Shown here: positions 1-7,720 of the stretch, piece by piece
Layout of the letters: the number at the start of each line of letters is the position of its first letter
Position numbering within the stretch: position 1 is the stretch's first letter
Origin: Mucilaginibacter limnophilus
Lineage (GTDB): Bacteria; Bacteroidota; Bacteroidia; Sphingobacteriales; Sphingobacteriaceae
Direction: 5' to 3'
DNA length: 64,000 bases
Assembly (NCBI RefSeq): GCF_004005815.1
Contig: NZ_SACK01000005.1
Span: forward strand, 62,001 to 126,000
Position numbers and translations under genes: made by a program
The notes under the pieces: model-generated
Told to the model about the DNA's origin: nothing
What the model saw: the letters and a program-made list of their open reading frames with translations, nothing else
The model's database searches: none

Positions 1-1
1 T

Positions 2-1039
2 ACGGTTGCCGCTATTGCCCAACCCAAACTGGAACAGGTTTACAGCGATAATACCTACCAGTTTACCGGTGTAGCCATATCAGCAAAAGGCAGGCTGTTT
101 GTTACGTACCCGCGATGGGAAGGTCCGTATAAATATGCTGTTGTTGAAGTTATGAAGGATGGCTCTGCAAAGCCTTTCCCGGATGAAGCAATGAACGAAT
201 GGATGCCCGGCGAGGACGGCCGAAACAAATGGGTTTGCGTGCAGACAGCTTATATTGATGATAACGACTTTCTGTATATAGTTGATCCGGCGGCGCCAAA
301 ACTGGAAAAAGTGGTTGATGTTAACAATGCTGCTAAAGTGGTTAAGTTCAATCTGCAGACCAATAAAATAGACCGGGTATATAACTTTCCGCAGACGATC
401 GACAACCACAGCTATCTCAATGACATCCGCGTTGATACCCAAAAGCAGATGGCTTACCTGACTAATTCCGGTACAGGAGGAATTGTCATCCTGGATCTCA
501 CTACCGGCAAGTCACGGCAGGTTCTGCAAAATCATCGTTCGGTGCATCCAGATCCTTATGCCAAATTCATCATTGATGGTCACGAATTGAAGAAGCAAGG
601 TCAGCCGGTGACATTCCAATCAGACGGAATCGCGCTAACCCATAACGGCAGTTATCTTTATTACAAAACAATCACAGACAAGAAGCTTAACCGGATAAGG
701 ACAAGTGCTCTCTTAGATACTACCCTGACCGGTCAGCAACTGGCCGGTGCGGTGGAAGAACTGGGCGACGTAGCCCATACGGATGGCATGGAGTTCGACT
801 GGAAAGGCACTCTATATCTGGGCGACCCAACCACCTATGAGTTGTTGCAGGTTGGTCCGGATCACAAACCCCGTACATGGATCAAAAGTGCCGATCTGAT
901 TTGGCCCGATACCTACTCCGTATCTAAAGAGGGCTATATTTATGTAACCACTTCGCAGATAAACAAGCAGCCGGCCTATAATGATGGCGTTAATAAACGC
1001 AGCCAGCCTTACAAAGTCTATAAGATTAAATTACCCTAA
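2..1039 (+). CDS. Major royal jelly/Yellow-family secreted protein, 5' end cut by window
   Basis: The frame is open from base 2 to the stop at 1039, so the gene starts before the window. The first visible residues (TVAIAQPKLEQVYSD) look like the end of a signal peptide followed by the mature protein. The fold family is the MRJP/Yellow beta-propeller, called L-dopachrome tautomerase-related in bacteria: GVAISAKGRLFVTYPRW lies near the start, followed by repeated blade-like strands and a late segment around GTLYLGDPTTYEL. These proteins are exported and probably bind or act on small molecules; the substrate of bacterial members is not known. An internal ATG at 152 would give 295 aa but would cut into the propeller, so it is not the start. 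Confidence 0.8.
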   Translation, partial: TVAAIAQPKLEQVYSDNTYQFTGVAISAKGRLFVTYPRWEGPYKYAVVEVMKDGSAKPFPDEAMNEWMPGEDGRNKWVCVQTAYIDDNDFLYIVDPAAPKLEKVVDVNNAAKVVKFNLQTNKIDRVYNFPQTIDNHSYLNDIRVDTQKQMAYLTNSGTGGIVILDLTTGKSRQVLQNHRSVHPDPYAKFIIDGHELKKQGQPVTFQSDGIALTHNGSYLYYKTITDKKLNRIRTSALLDTTLTGQQLAGAVEELGDVAHTDGMEFDWKGTLYLGDPTTYELLQVGPDHKPRTWIKSADLIWPDTYSVSKEGYIYVTTSQINKQPAYNDGVNKRSQPYKVYKIKLP

Positions 1040-1724
1040 CAATAAGGGATATCAACATAAACCCCGTATTGCCAAAAGTAAACGGCTTTGCGGATTATGT
1101 GCTAAGAGGCAGTGTGCTGATTTTACTAAGTGCTGTTGGGGCTGAATAAAAAGGCTAAGAAAACAGTATGCTGCCTTCAATAACGCAGTTCACCTTACAA
1201 TCTTTCCGGAACCTTTTCGCCTTTGTTATTCAATATTATTCACTACTTCAGTAGTACAGTAGTGCTGTTACGGATTGGTATGGACTTACTAAAACATTTT
1301 TAACCCAACTTTCAGAACTATATTGCGCTGGGTTTCGCTAATTGAAAAAAAATTAAACAAAAAGAAATTTTATATGTTGCACTCATATATGTTGTAATTG
1401 AATTCTTTTCCGTTACGTATCGACCGAGCTTTTTAGCTTTCATATCCTTCCGGTATCAGGCCGATATTCCATATTTTACAGAATCTGAATCTTGTATTGA
1501 GAGGTCAGGTAGGTCATTGAAATTAACAATGTGATAATGTTAAAAGGGAGGAATATATGTTTACCAAAAAATTACAGCCTGTTTACCGTATGGGTTACTT
1601 CATCAACCCTTATTCTTGACTTACACAGGTATCACAATGGTTATTAAATATATATGCATGCCTGAGCTATTGCTATGCCTTTTCATTCGCCTTCTAAACT
1701 AGTCTGAAATCAAATTTTACTATT
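1040..1724. other. 685-bp intergenic region
   Basis: No long coding frame is present. It holds a 7-bp inverted repeat (CACTACT at 1241-1247, AGTAGTG at 1258-1264), AT-rich tracts and a possible 20-codon ORF at 1557-1619 listed separately. The promoter of the following gene should lie in its last 200 bases, but I cannot place a convincing TAnnTTTG box. Confidence 0.6.
1557..1619 (+). CDS. Possible 20-aa small ORF with strong ribosome binding site
   Basis: ATG at 1557 is preceded by GGGAGGA at about the right distance (AAAAGGGAGGAATAT then ATG). The frame gives MFTKKLQPVYRMGYFINPYS and stops at TGA 1617-1619. A purine-rich site this strong is uncommon in Bacteroidota, which is the only reason to list it. 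It could be a leader peptide for the gene at 1725, a stand-alone small protein, or chance. No family is recognised. Confidence 0.25.
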   Translation: MFTKKLQPVYRMGYFINPYS

Positions 1725-2504
1725 ATGGCAAATACATCGAAAACTTTTACTCCTCCAAGCTCAAAAAGATCCGAAAACCAAGAGCCAACGGAAAACTTTA
1801 CCAATGTAGGAACCCCGGGCAGAATTTTTTCGCTTTTGGGTGGTACTGCACTCGCGTATTACGGTTGGAAGAAAAAAGATTCTTCTCTTGGAAAAAGCCT
1901 AACTACAGCAGGCGCTTACCTCCTGTTAAGAGGAGTTTCAGGTTTTTGCCCGGTTAATAAGGCTTTGCAAATAGATACGGCTCATGCTGATTTCGAAGGG
2001 TTTGAAGTCACTTCAAGCGTTACTATACTTAAGCCACGTAACGAGGTATATCAATTTTGGCGCCAGCTTGAAAACCTGCCTAAATTCATGGAGTACCTAA
2101 AATCGGTAAAACAGATAGACGACAAGCGCTCACACTGGGTAGCAAAGGTTCCCAAGAACATAATCTCCAAAGAAACACTTAGTACAGTAGCGTGGGATGC
2201 GAAAATTGAGCAGGAAGAAGAAAATAACCGGATAGTCTGGCGTTCCGAGCCCAACTCTGAAGTTGAAAACTCCGGTGAAGTACGTTTTACGGATGCACCG
2301 GCTAACCGCGGGACCGTCGTGCAAGCTACCATATCTTACCATCCGCCGTTTGGGGTTGCCGGTGAGCTGGCGGCGAAATTACTTAACCCGGCATTTAAAG
2401 AACTGGTCAAACAGGATCTGCGCCGTTTCAAGCGACTGCTGGAAGCAGGAGAAATTCCAACCATTATTGGCCAGCCCTCCGGCCGCAAAGACGAGAACTA
2501 CTAA
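1725..2504 (+). CDS. DUF2892-like membrane segment plus SRPBCC (cyclase/dehydrase) domain protein
   Basis: 259 aa. Residues about 30-85 hold two short hydrophobic helices ending in a GFCPVNKAL motif typical of DUF2892/YgaP-type membrane segments. Residues about 95-245 form an SRPBCC (START-like, polyketide cyclase/dehydrase) domain beginning with a VTSSVTILKPRNEVYQFW-type strand and helix. Proteins of this architecture probably bind a hydrophobic ligand at the inner membrane; no reaction can be assigned. It is the first gene of a run with two zinc alcohol dehydrogenases and a tail-anchored protein, 30 bp upstream of the first dehydrogenase, so it may serve the same stress or detoxification process. 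Confidence 0.8.
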   Translation: MANTSKTFTPPSSKRSENQEPTENFTNVGTPGRIFSLLGGTALAYYGWKKKDSSLGKSLTTAGAYLLLRGVSGFCPVNKALQIDTAHADFEGFEVTSSVTILKPRNEVYQFWRQLENLPKFMEYLKSVKQIDDKRSHWVAKVPKNIISKETLSTVAWDAKIEQEEENNRIVWRSEPNSEVENSGEVRFTDAPANRGTVVQATISYHPPFGVAGELAAKLLNPAFKELVKQDLRRFKRLLEAGEIPTIIGQPSGRKDENY

Positions 2505-2534
2505 ATCTGTTTTATACTATTAAAAAACTGAGTT

Positions 2535-3710
2535 ATGAAAGCAATTTGCTGGGAAGGAATCAATAAAGTAAGCACCGAACGCGTGCCCGACCCCACTATT
2601 CTGAATCCTCGGGATGCCATTGTACGTGTTCTTTTATCATCGGTATGCGGCTCTGATCTGCATCTGCTGGGTGGCTATATACCCGCCATGCGTTCAGGCG
2701 ATATTATCGGGCATGAGTTTATGGGTGAAATAGTAGAGGTAGGCCCGGAAGTGAAAAAATTTAAGAAAGGTGACCGGGTAGTAGTGTGCTCTGTTTTAGC
2801 GTGTGGCGGCTGTGAATACTGTCAGCGAGAGGAGTATTCGCTGTGTGATAACTCCAATGCTGAACCTGAATGGACCGAAAAAGCATATGGTTATCCGGTA
2901 GCAGGCATTTTCGGTTATTCTCATGCTTTAGGAGGATATGCCGGCAGTCATGCAGAATACACACGTATTCCCTTTGCCGAAAATACCTGTTTCAAGGTAC
3001 CTGACGGGGTAAGTAACGAATCCGCCTTGTTTACTTCTGATGCTTTCCCTACCGGATATATGGCAGCCGACTTCGCAGGCATTGAACCTGGTGACACTGT
3101 AGTGGTATGGGGTGCCGGCGGTGTTGGCTTGATGGCCATGCATAGTGCCTGGTTGCTGGGAGCCGGCCGGGTGATTGCTATTGACCAGTACCCTTACCGG
3201 CTGGAACAAGCACGTTCCAGGGCCAACGCCGAAGTACTCAACTTTAGAGAAGTGGATGTATTGCAGGCGTTAAAAGAAATGACCGGTGGCCGTGGCCCTG
3301 ACCGCTGTATAGATTGCGTTGGTATGGAGGCTAATAGCACAGGGATTGAGAGGATCTATGATTATGCCAAGCAGTATGCCAGGCTGCAAAACGACAGGCC
3401 AGCCGTACTCCGTCAGGCAATCATGGCCTGCCGCAAAGGCGGAACGGTATCTATTATCGGAGTATACGGTGGATTCATTGATAAATTCCCAATGGGAGCG
3501 GCGATGAACAAAGGCTTGACTTTCCGTATGGGCCAGCAATTCGGCCAAAGATACATTCCTAAACTGCTGGACATCGTAGCCAAGGGCGAGGTAGACCCGG
3601 CTTATTTGCTCACCCATAAATTGTCATTGGATATGGGACAGGAAGGGTACATGATGTTCAAGGAAAAAACAAATAATAACATGCGTTCGGTATTTGCTCC
3701 TGCCGGATAA
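2535..3710 (+). CDS. Zinc-dependent alcohol dehydrogenase (formaldehyde dehydrogenase-like)
   Basis: 391 aa medium-chain dehydrogenase/reductase. Catalytic zinc ligands are visible as C38, H60 and E61 (GHEFMGEIVEVG), structural zinc ligands as C90, C93, C96 and C104, and the NAD-binding loop as WGAGGVGLM around residues 192-200. The extended insert around residues 105-135 and the long middle section (EANSTGIERIYDYAKQY) resemble glutathione-independent formaldehyde dehydrogenases and related enzymes that act on small alcohols or aldehydes. A second, diverged copy follows 78 bp downstream. Substrate is inferred only at class level. Confidence 0.88.
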   Translation: MKAICWEGINKVSTERVPDPTILNPRDAIVRVLLSSVCGSDLHLLGGYIPAMRSGDIIGHEFMGEIVEVGPEVKKFKKGDRVVVCSVLACGGCEYCQREEYSLCDNSNAEPEWTEKAYGYPVAGIFGYSHALGGYAGSHAEYTRIPFAENTCFKVPDGVSNESALFTSDAFPTGYMAADFAGIEPGDTVVVWGAGGVGLMAMHSAWLLGAGRVIAIDQYPYRLEQARSRANAEVLNFREVDVLQALKEMTGGRGPDRCIDCVGMEANSTGIERIYDYAKQYARLQNDRPAVLRQAIMACRKGGTVSIIGVYGGFIDKFPMGAAMNKGLTFRMGQQFGQRYIPKLLDIVAKGEVDPAYLLTHKLSLDMGQEGYMMFKEKTNNNMRSVFAPAG

Positions 3711-3776
3711 GTTATGTTGATTTTCATATCGTATTGAGCTAAAAGGCAGCACTTTATAAATGTTTTTAATTAAAAG

Positions 3777-3784
3777 AAGGAGGT
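3777..3784 (+). promoter_or_regulatory. Strong Shine-Dalgarno site
   Basis: AAGGAGGT lies 4 nt before the ATG at 3789. A near-perfect anti-SD match is unusual in this phylum, and it fixes the start of the second dehydrogenase. Confidence 0.75.
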
Positions 3785-3788
3785 AATC

Positions 3789-4949
3789 ATGTTAGCTATG
3801 AATTATAGGGGCCCTTTCAGGATCAGGGCCGACCGTGACAAACCCGTCCCGCAAATTGAACATCCTTATGACGCCATTGTGCGCGTCACGAGGTCGCTTA
3901 TCTGCGGGTCGGATCTGCACTTGTATCACGGGATGGTGCCGGATACCCGCGTAGGAATGACATTTGGCCACGAGTTTACCGGCGTGGTAGAAGAAGTGGG
4001 TTCAGGCGTACAAAAGCTTAAGGTTGGGGACCGCGTACTGGTACCGTTCAACATTGCCTGCGGCACCTGCCCATTCTGCAAACAGGAACTGTATGGCAAC
4101 TGTCATGAGTCTAACCCCGAGGCTACGGCAGTAGGTGGCTTTTTCGGTTATGCGCATATTGCAGGCGGATATGATGGCGGGCAGGCAGAATACGTTCGTG
4201 TACCGTTTGCAGATGTGAGCCCGACTGTTATCCCGGAAGGCATGGACATTGAAGATGCTGTTTTACTGACAGATGTTGTACCAACAGGTTACCAGGCCGC
4301 CGAAATGGGCGGTATCCGTAAAGGTGATACCGTGGTTGTGTTTGGTGCTGGTCCTGTGGGCATCATGGCAGCAAGGTGTGCCTGGCTGTTTGGCGCCGGA
4401 CGGGTAATTGTAATTGACCATTTGGATTACCGGCTGGAGTTTGTTAAAAACTACGCCTACTGTGAAGCTTACAATTTTAAGGAAATGGATGATCCGGTGG
4501 TATTTCTGAAAAAACAAACAGACTGGTTCGGAGCCGATGTTTGTATTGATGCAGTAGGCTGTGATGCGTCGGGCAGTGCCCTGCAGACCATTACGGGTAA
4601 GAAACTGCTCTTACAGGCAGGCTCAGCTACCGCATTGCATTGGGCGGTGAATTCTGTAAAAAAAGGCGGCATTGTTTCGGTTATAGGCGTATATGGCCCG
4701 CCGTTTAACATGGTACCTATGGGTAGTATTATGAATAAAGGCATTACCCTGCGCACCAATCAGGCATCCGTCAAAAGATTGCTGCCGAAACTGATTGATC
4801 ATGTGATGTCAGGACGACTAAATCCTAAAGGCATCATTACGCACCGTTTGCCATTGGAGGAAATATCGGATGCCTATCATATATTCTCAGCCAAGAGAGA
4901 CAACTGCATTAAACCATTATTAATTCCACCCAGAGCCAACCTGGCTTAA
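3789..4949 (+). CDS. Zinc-dependent alcohol dehydrogenase, second copy
   Basis: 386 aa, same family as the preceding gene and clearly paralogous. Catalytic zinc ligands are C39, H61 and E62; structural zinc ligands are C91, C94, C97 and C105; the nucleotide loop reads FGAGPVGIMA near residue 190. The two copies differ throughout, so this is an old duplication with probable substrate divergence rather than a recent repeat. The start is supported by the strong Shine-Dalgarno site just upstream. It ends 10 bp before the next gene, indicating cotranscription. Confidence 0.88.
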   Translation: MLAMNYRGPFRIRADRDKPVPQIEHPYDAIVRVTRSLICGSDLHLYHGMVPDTRVGMTFGHEFTGVVEEVGSGVQKLKVGDRVLVPFNIACGTCPFCKQELYGNCHESNPEATAVGGFFGYAHIAGGYDGGQAEYVRVPFADVSPTVIPEGMDIEDAVLLTDVVPTGYQAAEMGGIRKGDTVVVFGAGPVGIMAARCAWLFGAGRVIVIDHLDYRLEFVKNYAYCEAYNFKEMDDPVVFLKKQTDWFGADVCIDAVGCDASGSALQTITGKKLLLQAGSATALHWAVNSVKKGGIVSVIGVYGPPFNMVPMGSIMNKGITLRTNQASVKRLLPKLIDHVMSGRLNPKGIITHRLPLEEISDAYHIFSAKRDNCIKPLLIPPRANLA

Positions 4950-4959
4950 AAATACACTT

Positions 4960-5496
4960 ATGGAAACTAAGAATAAAAAAGAGCCGGATCAAATATCCGG
5001 CATCGACAGAAAGATCGCCGAGATGCCAAAAGATCATATTCCTGGTTGGGGCATAGACGCAGATCCCGAAAATGACCCTACTTATCCAATGAAAATCTGG
5101 AACGGTGCTGATTACCAACGGATAAATTATGAAAAGCCTCCGCAGCAAAGGGTTAAAATGGAGGTGTTACATTCCATTGAACGTCCCGGTATCACCAGGG
5201 TTTTTGGTACCTCAACGCCGCCGAAAGGACTTAGCGGCAGCATCAGGCGCTGGGCTTACAAATATAGTGAAGCTACGACCGCTCACTGGATGGGATTGAT
5301 ACTAGCAGACCGTGTAAATTCGGTAGAAGGCATTATCGATGATTTAAAACATGGTACGATACCCAACTTTTTTGAAGAACGCGGCTGGTCTGCCGAATGG
5401 AAATACAACCGGGCCGGATTTATCAAAAATGCATTAACAGGTCTTTTGGTGACTAGTGCAGTTATCGTTTTATGCACTAAAAAAAATCGAAAGTAA
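4960..5496 (+). CDS. Tail-anchored hypothetical protein
   Basis: 178 aa, family not recognised. The N-terminal 130 residues are hydrophilic, charged and proline-rich (KDHIPGWGIDADPENDPTYPM). Residues about 152-172 form one hydrophobic helix (FIKNALTGLLVTSAVIVLC) followed by KKNRK, as in a C-terminal membrane anchor. A conserved-looking core includes GSIRRWAYKYSEATTAHWMGLILADRVN. It is the last gene of the SRPBCC-dehydrogenase run and is followed by a terminator, so it may tether the dehydrogenases to the membrane; that is inference from position only. Confidence 0.7.
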   Translation: METKNKKEPDQISGIDRKIAEMPKDHIPGWGIDADPENDPTYPMKIWNGADYQRINYEKPPQQRVKMEVLHSIERPGITRVFGTSTPPKGLSGSIRRWAYKYSEATTAHWMGLILADRVNSVEGIIDDLKHGTIPNFFEERGWSAEWKYNRAGFIKNALTGLLVTSAVIVLCTKKNRK

Positions 5497-5508
5497 AGTG
5501 TACGATTC

Positions 5509-5539
5509 AGGAAAGCTGCGTAACTGCCGGAGCTTTCCT
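5509..5539 (+). terminator. Rho-independent-type terminator
   Basis: AGGAAAGCT (5509-5517) pairs perfectly with AGCTTTCCT (5531-5539) over a 13-nt loop and is followed by a pyrimidine stretch. It ends the 1725-5496 transcription unit. Confidence 0.7.
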
Positions 5540-5866
5540 TCTTCAATAAATGATATCCTAATGAGGCAGTGATATTCGTTTGAAAGGAATGGTAGATTTC
5601 AAAAAACTTGAGCCCTGATGACAGAAATAAAACTTAGGGATTTGTTGACGCCAACGAATTCTGTATTCTATCAAAAATTTCTTATATGCAAATCATTCGG
5701 TTAACATAACGGCTAACAGATGATTGATATAAATAAATCGCTGAATATGAGATTTAAATATAAGCGACATAGCCTTATACATTCCGCCAGTTAATACCGT
5801 TTTTTATTTCTGGCCTTGTTTATCTTATCAAAAATGCATTTGTACTTTAGTATTTGATAAACATAC
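5540..5866. other. Intergenic region upstream of the cupin-globin operon
   Basis: About 330 bp, AT-rich, with no coding frame I can support. Its last 45 bp hold the inverted repeat described separately, which overlaps the likely promoter. Confidence 0.6.
5825..5860 (+). promoter_or_regulatory. Inverted repeat TTATCAAA-N20-TTTGATAA, probable operator/promoter
   Basis: TTATCAAA at 5825-5832 and its perfect reverse complement at 5853-5860 end 6 bp before the ATG at 5867. The spacer contains TTTG and a TAGTATTTG sequence close to the phylum's -7 box. The arms lie about 2.7 helical turns apart, compatible with a dimeric regulator. The regulator is unknown. Confidence 0.45.
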
Positions 5867-6205
5867 ATGGAAAAAACCGATTTCATAAAGCTTTTAAAAC
5901 CGGATGAGCAATCATATCTGAACAGGGTAATCAGTAATGTAAATGACCATGTGGTGCGTATAAGTATCATGACAGCGCCTTATCCATGGCATTATCATCC
6001 CGACTCTGACGAAACTTTTATTGGTATAGAAGGAACAGTAATTATTGAGACCAGGGATGAGTTAATCGAACTTACTCCTGGAACTGTAGTGACCATACCA
6101 AAGGGCGTTGCGCACTGTACACGGCCTAAAGATAAACATAGCAGAAATCTTACTGTTGAATATGCCAACTTGCAAACAATTTACGTTGATAATAACAATC
6201 ATTAA
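5867..6205 (+). CDS. Single-domain cupin protein
   Basis: 112 aa. The cupin metal motifs are clear: WHYHPDSDETFIGIEG at about residues 42-57 (two His and one Glu) and the second motif PGTVVTIPKGVAHCTRP with a further His. Small cupins of this kind bind a metal and either sense a ligand or catalyse dioxygenase or isomerase reactions; the sequence does not say which. It opens a four-gene run, with only 5 bp before the SelW-like gene and short gaps after that, and sits directly behind an inverted repeat. Confidence 0.85.
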   Translation: MEKTDFIKLLKPDEQSYLNRVISNVNDHVVRISIMTAPYPWHYHPDSDETFIGIEGTVIIETRDELIELTPGTVVTIPKGVAHCTRPKDKHSRNLTVEYANLQTIYVDNNNH

Positions 6206-6210
6206 TATTT

Positions 6211-6498
6211 ATGCAAACCGGTAAATCAACAATAATAATTGAATATTGCCCTAAATGCGGATGGATGTTACGGGCTGCTTACATGGCTCAGGAGTTGCTG
6301 ACTACCTTTACCGATGATATTTATGGTGTGTTGTTAAAACCAAGCGAGACGGCAGGAAGCTACGGCGTTTATATTGATGACCGGATTATTTTCGACAGAA
6401 AACAAAACGGGCGCTTTCCGGAGGTTAAAGAACTAAAGCAATTGGTGCGTGACATTGTGAATCCGGATAAAAGCCTGGGGCATTCTGACAGGAAATGA
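6211..6498 (+). CDS. SelT/SelW/SelH (Rdx) family thioredoxin-like selenoprotein homologue
   Basis: 95 aa. The Rdx family signature is present: a first strand TIIIEYCPKCGWMLRA with the CxxC redox pair CPKC near residues 13-16, then helix, then GSYGVYIDDRIIFDRKQNGRFPEVKELKQLVRD near the C-terminus. It is the cysteine version, with no in-frame UGA. Family members are small redox proteins of uncertain partner. It lies 5 bp after the cupin gene and 44 bp before the HPP gene. Confidence 0.85.
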   Translation: MQTGKSTIIIEYCPKCGWMLRAAYMAQELLTTFTDDIYGVLLKPSETAGSYGVYIDDRIIFDRKQNGRFPEVKELKQLVRDIVNPDKSLGHSDRK

Positions 6499-6542
6499 AT
6501 ACCTTTTGTTTTCGCTAAGCAAATCCTATTTTTGCGGCTTTA

Positions 6543-7124
6543 ATGAAACAACGATTAAAAAAGGTCTGGCGGCTGGCAAAAGTTGTAGTTTATAAAGAAA
6601 CACTGGTTGATCGGCGCGAGCATCTCTGGACATTTTTAGGTTCTTTTTTCGGTATAGGAATTATTGGCTTTGTAAACTCTGTACATTATACCGTCAATGA
6701 TAATCTTTTTCTGATCGGATCATTCGGTGCCTCTTCCGTTTTAATATATGGAATCATCAATAGTCCGCTGGCACAACCCCGCAACCTTATCGGCGGGCAT
6801 TTAATATGTGCGTTTGTAGGCGTAACTATTCACAAACTACTCCCAACTGAGCTTTGGCTATCTGCTGCGATATCAGTTTCGTTATCAATAGTGTTGATGC
6901 AGATAACTAAAACGCTTCATCCGCCCGGTGGTGCAACCGCATTAATAGCCAATATTGGCTCGCCTAAAATACAGGCGTTGGGTTACTTGTATATTTTTAC
7001 GCCGGTACTTACCGGTGTACTGATATTACTACTGGTGGCCATAATATTTAACAATGCTACTCCTCATCGTAATTATCCGGCCAATAAACATTGGTACATG
7101 ATTTGGAAACGAAAGTACTGGTAG
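6543..7124 (+). CDS. HPP family integral membrane protein
   Basis: 193 aa with about four transmembrane helices (roughly residues 28-45, 52-75, 88-118 and 150-170) and the diagnostic LHPPGGATALIA motif near residue 130. Some HPP-family proteins in plants and cyanobacteria have been linked to nitrite transport; that role is transferable only as a hypothesis here. The truncated globin gene 40 bp downstream makes a link to nitrite or nitric oxide plausible. The short length is normal for the HPP domain alone. Confidence 0.85.
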   Translation: MKQRLKKVWRLAKVVVYKETLVDRREHLWTFLGSFFGIGIIGFVNSVHYTVNDNLFLIGSFGASSVLIYGIINSPLAQPRNLIGGHLICAFVGVTIHKLLPTELWLSAAISVSLSIVLMQITKTLHPPGGATALIANIGSPKIQALGYLYIFTPVLTGVLILLLVAIIFNNATPHRNYPANKHWYMIWKRKYW

Positions 7125-7164
7125 CAATCATCTGAATAATTTTGCGAAATTTGCTTAAGCAGCT

Positions 7165-7557
7165 ATGGATAAGCAAACAGACATCATCAGCCTTGAGGAC
7201 GTCAAAAATCTGGTAGATACTTTTTATACCAAGGTACAACTGCACCCGGTACTATCGCCTGTTTTTAATGAGCGCATAAAGGATAAATGGCCTCAACATC
7301 TGGAAAAAATGTACAGCTTTTGGCAAACCATTCTGCTTGAAGAATATACCTATTTTGGCAGGCCTTTCCCGCCGCACGCGCAACTACCTGTTGATGCTAT
7401 CCACTTTGAAGCATGGCTGCAATTGTTTAACCAAACCGTTGATGAACTTTTCATAGGCGATAAAGCGACTGAAGCAAAATGGCGGGCTAATAAAATGGCT
7501 GAAATGTTCCAGATAAAATTGGCGCATTTTAGGGGTAATAGTCATAATATTTTGTAA
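7165..7557 (+). CDS. Group III truncated haemoglobin
   Basis: 130 aa. Typical group III features: LVDTFYTKVQLHPVLSPVFNERI, then HLEKMYSFWQTILLEEYTYFGRPFPPHAQLPVDAIHFEAWLQLF, with the His of HFEAW the likely proximal haem ligand. Members bind haem and are thought to handle oxygen or nitric oxide in the cytoplasm. It is the last gene of the cupin/SelW/HPP/globin run. No terminator is evident before the next gene, whose signal-peptide start lies 163 bp further on. Confidence 0.88.
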   Translation: MDKQTDIISLEDVKNLVDTFYTKVQLHPVLSPVFNERIKDKWPQHLEKMYSFWQTILLEEYTYFGRPFPPHAQLPVDAIHFEAWLQLFNQTVDELFIGDKATEAKWRANKMAEMFQIKLAHFRGNSHNIL

Positions 7558-7720
7558 TTAAAGCGTTTCATACCATCTCTTATAAATAAATTAACCCGCA
7601 GATTCTGAATTACTGTATTCTTAACATTAATTCGGTATCTTTAGCCTCAATGAGCTTTTGGGTTATCCCGAAAAAGATCATTACAACTATCTGCAAAAAC
7701 CATTATTTCTACGTTTGCCT

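Noticed and set aside
1241..1264. Inverted repeat CACTACT/AGTAGTG as a terminator of the MRJP-like gene
   Set aside because: Weak stem with a 10-nt loop, no T run and 200 bp from the stop codon.
7658..7720. N-terminal extension of the GH127-type gene from TTG
   Set aside because: It would place 21 residues ahead of a good signal peptide; ATG 7721 fits better.
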